Assembly (NCBI GenBank): GCA_964457365.1
Contig: CAYWFP010000120.1
Span: forward strand, 1 to 9,792
Length of the DNA stretch: 9,792 nucleotides
Direction: 5' to 3'
DNA from: CAYWFP01 sp964457365
GTDB lineage: Bacteria; Planctomycetota; SZUA-567
The notes under the pieces are model-generated. The model worked only from the letters and a program-made list of their open reading frames with translations, did not search any database and had not been told where the DNA came from. A program made the position numbers and the translations under genes. Shown piece after piece: positions 6,927-9,792 of the stretch. Position 1 is the first letter of the stretch. Each line of letters opens with the position of its first letter.

Positions 6927-6931
6927 ATGGT

Positions 6932-8389
6932 ATGAGGAGCGTATGGAGCAAACTGATGTTGGCGCTGGCGCTGACGGTGCTGATGGGCACCGCGCTGCAC
7001 GCCGAGGAGTACAAGGGCAAGCCGGCGAAGTATGTGTTCCTGTTCATCGGCGACGGCATGGCCATGCCCCAACGGGCGGCCGCGCAGTTCTACCTGAAGG
7101 CCAAGGCCGAGGGCAAGGTCGAGGAGGGAGGCAAGCCCGTCGGGATCGTGAAGCTGATGATGAGCAACTTCCCCGCTTACGGCATGACCTCCACGTATTC
7201 GTATAACGCGGTCATTACCGATTCGGCCGCCTCCGGCACCGCGCTGGCGAGTGGCGAGAAGACCCTCAGCGGCGTGGTGGGAATGGATCCGAGCAAGAGC
7301 AAGAAGCTCCCGACCATCGCCGAGATGTGCCGTGACATGGGCATGAAGGTCGGCATCGTCTCGAGTGTCTCGATCGACCACGCCACGCCCGCGTGCTTCT
7401 ACGCGCATCAGCCGACACGGAACAATTACTGGGAAATCAGCATGGAGCTCGGCGAGAGCGGTTTCGACTACTTCGGTGGCGGTCAGATGCGCGGTGAAAC
7501 TCCGGGCAAGCGCAAGGATCGTGCGTCTCCGGTCGAACATGCCAAGTCCAAGGGCTACGTCATCGCCGACAGCCGCGAGAAGCTCAACGCGCTCAAGCCC
7601 GACCAGAAGGCTTTCGCTTTCAGCCCCGTCGTCGACGGCAGTTGCGCGCTCTACTACGACATGGACCGCACCGACGAGATGATCTCGCTGGCGGAGTTCA
7701 CCCGCAAGGGTATCGAACTGCTGGACAACGAGAAGGGCTTCTTCTTCATGGTCGAGGGCGGCAAGATCGACTGGGCCTGCCACGCCAACGACGCCCTGGC
7801 GGCGATCCAGGACACCCTCGCCTTCGACGCGGCCATCAAGGAGGCCTACGAGTTCTACCGCCGGCACCCCGAAGAGACTCTCATCGTCGTCACCGGCGAC
7901 CACGAGTGCGGCGGCATGACCCTCGGCTACGCCGGCACGAAGTACGCCAGCTTCTACGAGAAGCTGACCTCGCAGAAGATGAGCCACGAGGCCTTCGACA
8001 AGCTCGTCGCGGAGAAGGCGAAGAGCAAGGCCTCCTTCGACGAGGTGCTGCCGCTGATCGAGGACAACTTCGGGCTGGCCGAGTTGAGCGACCAGGAGAT
8101 GCAGATGTTGAAGGACGCCTGGGCCGCGCAGGTCGAGGGCAAGGACGACCCGATCCTCTACGGCGGTTACCCGGCCCTCTCGGTGACCTGCACCCACATC
8201 AAGAATCACCATGCCGGTATCGCCTGGACGAGTTACAAGCATACGGCCGTGCCGACGCCCACGAGCGCAGTCGGGGTCGGCTGCGATATGTTCAACGGGT
8301 ACTACGACAATACCGAGATCCCCAAGCGCCTCTTCTCGATCATGACCGGCGGCGAGCGCAAGCTGGCCATGGCCGAAGCGGCCGAGTAA
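6932..8389 (+). CDS. Secreted PhoA-family alkaline phosphatase, 485 aa
   Basis: It hydrolyses phosphomonoesters outside the cytoplasm, usually to scavenge phosphate. A signal peptide spans residues 1-24, with predicted cleavage after ALHA and before EEY. The full metalloenzyme set is visible: Asp41 (FIGDGM), nucleophile Ser98 (TDSAASGTA), His150 and Thr152 (SIDHATPA), Arg163 as the likely phosphate-binding Arg (HQPTRNNYW), Glu275, Asp280 and His284 (EGGKIDWACHANDA), Asp323-His324 (TGDHECGGM) and His437 (KHTAVPTPTSA). His150 and Trp281 replace the Asp153 and Lys328 of E. coli PhoA; as I recall, this pairing occurs in the Vibrio enzyme. Length matches the family. Residues about 335-405 form a Lys/Glu-rich helical insertion before the His437 region. 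Dense use of AAG, CTC and GGC-type codons suggests good expression. The gene has its own 5' region and precedes the YibE/F gene by 105 nt. Phosphate control is plausible but not shown. Confidence 0.95.
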   Translation: MRSVWSKLMLALALTVLMGTALHAEEYKGKPAKYVFLFIGDGMAMPQRAAAQFYLKAKAEGKVEEGGKPVGIVKLMMSNFPAYGMTSTYSYNAVITDSAASGTALASGEKTLSGVVGMDPSKSKKLPTIAEMCRDMGMKVGIVSSVSIDHATPACFYAHQPTRNNYWEISMELGESGFDYFGGGQMRGETPGKRKDRASPVEHAKSKGYVIADSREKLNALKPDQKAFAFSPVVDGSCALYYDMDRTDEMISLAEFTRKGIELLDNEKGFFFMVEGGKIDWACHANDALAAIQDTLAFDAAIKEAYEFYRRHPEETLIVVTGDHECGGMTLGYAGTKYASFYEKLTSQKMSHEAFDKLVAEKAKSKASFDEVLPLIEDNFGLAELSDQEMQMLKDAWAAQVEGKDDPILYGGYPALSVTCTHIKNHHAGIAWTSYKHTAVPTPTSAVGVGCDMFNGYYDNTEIPKRLFSIMTGGERKLAMAEAAE

Positions 8390-8400
8390 CAACGAATCGA

Positions 8401-8419
8401 CCGCGCGCTTCAGGCGCGG
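8401..8419 (+). terminator. GC-rich hairpin 11 nt after the phosphatase stop codon
   Basis: CCGCGC (8401-8406) pairs with GCGCGG (8414-8419) around a 7-nt loop. No T tract follows, so it may stabilise the 3' end or attenuate readthrough instead of ending transcription. Confidence 0.3.
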
Positions 8420-8449
8420 CTGAGGAACTACTCGACAACGGTACGGGGT

Positions 8450-8466
8450 GGGGCGCCGGGCGCCCC
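8450..8466 (+). terminator. Second GC-rich palindrome between the phosphatase and YibE/F genes
   Basis: GGGGCGCC and GGCGCCCC flank a single G; the usable hairpin is a 6-bp stem (8450-8455 with 8461-8466) and a 5-nt loop. It lacks a T tract and lies 28 nt before the YibE/F start. Together with the first hairpin it could lower expression of the downstream gene relative to the phosphatase. Confidence 0.35.
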
Positions 8467-8494
8467 ATTCCGACCGCATTTCCGGGATTATTCC

Positions 8495-9667
8495 ATGACC
8501 GCCACGATTCCGCGTCCGCCGCGCAACTGGCTGCACGAACTCATTGTCGTCGGCGCGGTCCTGATCGGCTGCGTCGTCCTGCTGTTCAATCCCACCGGCT
8601 ACAAGAGCGACATGGGGATGCAGGAGCGGGCGCTTCGCGCGCTCGCCCGCGTCGTCGCCGTCGATAACAGCTCGATTCATCTCTCCGGAATATACGCTCA
8701 GGGAGAGCAGGAGGTGACGCTCGAGATCCTCAGCGGCCCCTTCGCCGGCGAGCGGGTCGAGGTGACCAATCTGCTGCAGGGGAACCTGGACTGGGACCGG
8801 GTCTACGAGGTCGGTGACTCCGTCCGCGTGCTGCTCCATCTGGACGATGCGGGCAAGCCGGGCAGCGTCACCCTCGCGGGCCTCAACCGCCTGCGTACCC
8901 AGGCCCTGCTGGCGCTGCTCTTCGGCGTGCTGCTGCTGGCCATCCTGGGATGGACGGGGGTCAAGACCATCCTCTCGTTCGCCTTCGCGGCGCTGGTGAT
9001 CTGGCGGATTCTGGTGCCGTGTTTTCTGCTGGGGTACGACCCGATCCCGGTATCACTGGCGGCGGTGGCGGTGCTGCTGGCGGCGATCATGTTCCTCGTC
9101 GGCGGGCTGAACAAGCGCGGGCTGGTGGCGTTCCTGGGGGGCATGCTCGGCTTGGGCCTGACCTGCGCGCTGGCGCTTCTCTTCGCCGGGCCGTTCCATG
9201 TCGACGGTACGGTGCGGCCCAACGCCCCGGGGATCCTGATGCGCATGCCCGGCATCGACATCACCCGCATCTTCCTCGCGGGCATCTTCATCGCCAGCTC
9301 CGGCGCGGTGATGGATCTGGCCATGGACGTCTCGGCGGCGATGTACGAGATCGTCGCCAAGAAGCCCGGCATCGGCGCGCTGGAACTGATGCGGGCGGGG
9401 CTGAGCGTGGGGCGGGCGGTGATCGGCACCATGACCACGACGCTGCTCTTCGCCTATTCCGGCGGGTACATGATGACGATGATGTGGTTCATGACCCAGG
9501 GGGTCTCGGTGGATATCATGCTCAACACCAAGATCTTCTCGGCCGAGATCATGAACACCCTCGTCGGCAGCTTCGGCCTGGTCACCGTGGCGCCGTTCAC
9601 CGCTCTCGTCGGCGGTTTTCTCTACACCCGGAGCGCGTCCCCCGGGGCGGGCGACGGCGCGAACTGA
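8495..9667 (+). CDS. YibE/F-family multi-pass membrane protein, 390 aa
   Basis: The layout is typical of YibE/F proteins, whose transport substrate is unknown. There is one N-terminal membrane helix (about 14-31), an extracytoplasmic beta-rich domain (about 40-132, including EVTLEILSGPFAGERVEV and YEVGDSVRVLL), then about seven further hydrophobic segments between 137 and 377. The family hallmark appears as SSGAVMDLAMDVSAAMYEI (268-286), followed by GRAVIGTMTTTLLFAYSGG (306-324). Length fits. The start ATG 8495 gives the right N-terminal helix; the ribosome site is weak (GGGA about 8 nt upstream). It is co-oriented with the phosphatase gene and 105 nt from it; cotranscription through the two hairpins is possible. 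Partner and substrate cannot be read from sequence; a link to phosphate or metal handling would be inference from position only. Confidence 0.92.
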   Translation: MTATIPRPPRNWLHELIVVGAVLIGCVVLLFNPTGYKSDMGMQERALRALARVVAVDNSSIHLSGIYAQGEQEVTLEILSGPFAGERVEVTNLLQGNLDWDRVYEVGDSVRVLLHLDDAGKPGSVTLAGLNRLRTQALLALLFGVLLLAILGWTGVKTILSFAFAALVIWRILVPCFLLGYDPIPVSLAAVAVLLAAIMFLVGGLNKRGLVAFLGGMLGLGLTCALALLFAGPFHVDGTVRPNAPGILMRMPGIDITRIFLAGIFIASSGAVMDLAMDVSAAMYEIVAKKPGIGALELMRAGLSVGRAVIGTMTTTLLFAYSGGYMMTMMWFMTQGVSVDIMLNTKIFSAEIMNTLVGSFGLVTVAPFTALVGGFLYTRSASPGAGDGAN

Positions 9668-9677
9668 TCGAAGCGCA

Positions 9678-9792
9678 TTACTCCTGCCGCTCGGATTCCC
9701 GCAGTGCCTGTCGCAGTTCCTCGCTGCGCGTGTCGAACACATGGTGCGGCAGGGCGTCTTGTGGCGCAAGACAAGCTTCGGCACGCAGAGCG
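9678..9792 (-). CDS. 3' end of an unrecognised minus-strand gene, 37 codons visible
   Basis: A minus-strand frame enters at the right edge and ends at TAA (9680-9678). The visible C-terminus reads LPHHVFDTRSEELRQALRES and then ERQE, a soluble, helix-prone sequence of protein-like composition. It converges on the YibE/F gene with 10 nt between the stops, the compact spacing seen elsewhere here. I do not recognise the family; too little is visible to call a function, and a spurious frame is not excluded. Confidence 0.45.
   Translation of the reverse strand, partial: ALRAEACLAPQDALPHHVFDTRSEELRQALRESERQE

Larger units (their letters stand above)
6439..6931. other. Intergenic region with no convincing gene; 5' regulatory region of the alkaline phosphatase gene
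   Basis: About 490 nt separate two divergent genes. Short open frames are present but have shadow-like, Arg/Pro-rich composition and no ribosome sites. The left half must hold the promoter of the cNMP-binding gene; I see no clear -35/-10 there. A short hairpin (GCGGA 6715-6719 with TCCGC 6726-6730) is visible. From about 6760 the base composition shifts toward AT and operator-like symmetry appears (listed separately). A run of eight T lies at 6886-6893, upstream of the phosphatase ribosome site. Confidence 0.6.

Noticed and set aside
6809..8839. 676-codon minus-strand open frame
   Set aside because: It is antisense to the phosphatase gene, whose catalytic motifs are complete. Composition (His, Val, Asp, Arg, Gly) is that of a codon-bias shadow.
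1..9792. CRISPR arrays, insertion sequences, tRNA genes or attachment sites
   Set aside because: No spaced direct repeats, transposase motifs, terminal inverted repeats or tRNA-like arms were seen.

Overview
The window is GC-rich with tightly packed genes, signal-peptide and inner-membrane proteins, and strong Shine-Dalgarno sites. This fits a Gram-negative proteobacterium (gamma, beta or delta type), but no marker gene fixes the lineage. There is no sign of insertion sequences, phage genes, CRISPR arrays, tRNA or rRNA.

Left two thirds (82-6438): an apparent cyclic-nucleotide-type signalling neighbourhood of four genes. A minus-strand gene (82-768) encodes a 228-residue coiled-coil protein. 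Diverging from it is a two-gene operon. The first gene (1002-3050) encodes a single-pass membrane protein with an N-terminal domain that reads as an acyl/peptidyl carrier protein fold lacking the phosphopantetheine serine, then a long low-complexity linker and about six C-terminal TPRs. The second gene (3062-5221, 11 nt downstream) encodes a Cache-type sensor with a class III nucleotidyl cyclase domain; one metal-binding Asp and the transition-state Arg of that domain are replaced. Meeting it head-on, with 2 nt between the stop codons, is a minus-strand gene (5224-6438) for a protein with two cyclic-nucleotide-binding domains and no recognisable output domain. The neighbourhood pairs a possibly inactive or specialised cyclase with a likely ligand receptor, plus a scaffold-like TPR protein carrying a pseudo-carrier domain. 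This part is the most unusual in the window.

Middle (6439-6931): about 490 nt without a convincing gene, lower in GC towards its right end. It holds candidate promoter and operator elements for the next gene.

Right third (6932-9667): a secreted PhoA-family alkaline phosphatase with a complete active site, then 105 nt containing two GC-rich hairpins, then a YibE/F-family multi-pass membrane protein. The last 115 nt hold the 3' end of a minus-strand gene that runs off the window and converges on the YibE/F gene.

All family calls come from reading motifs by eye. No database or structure search was run.
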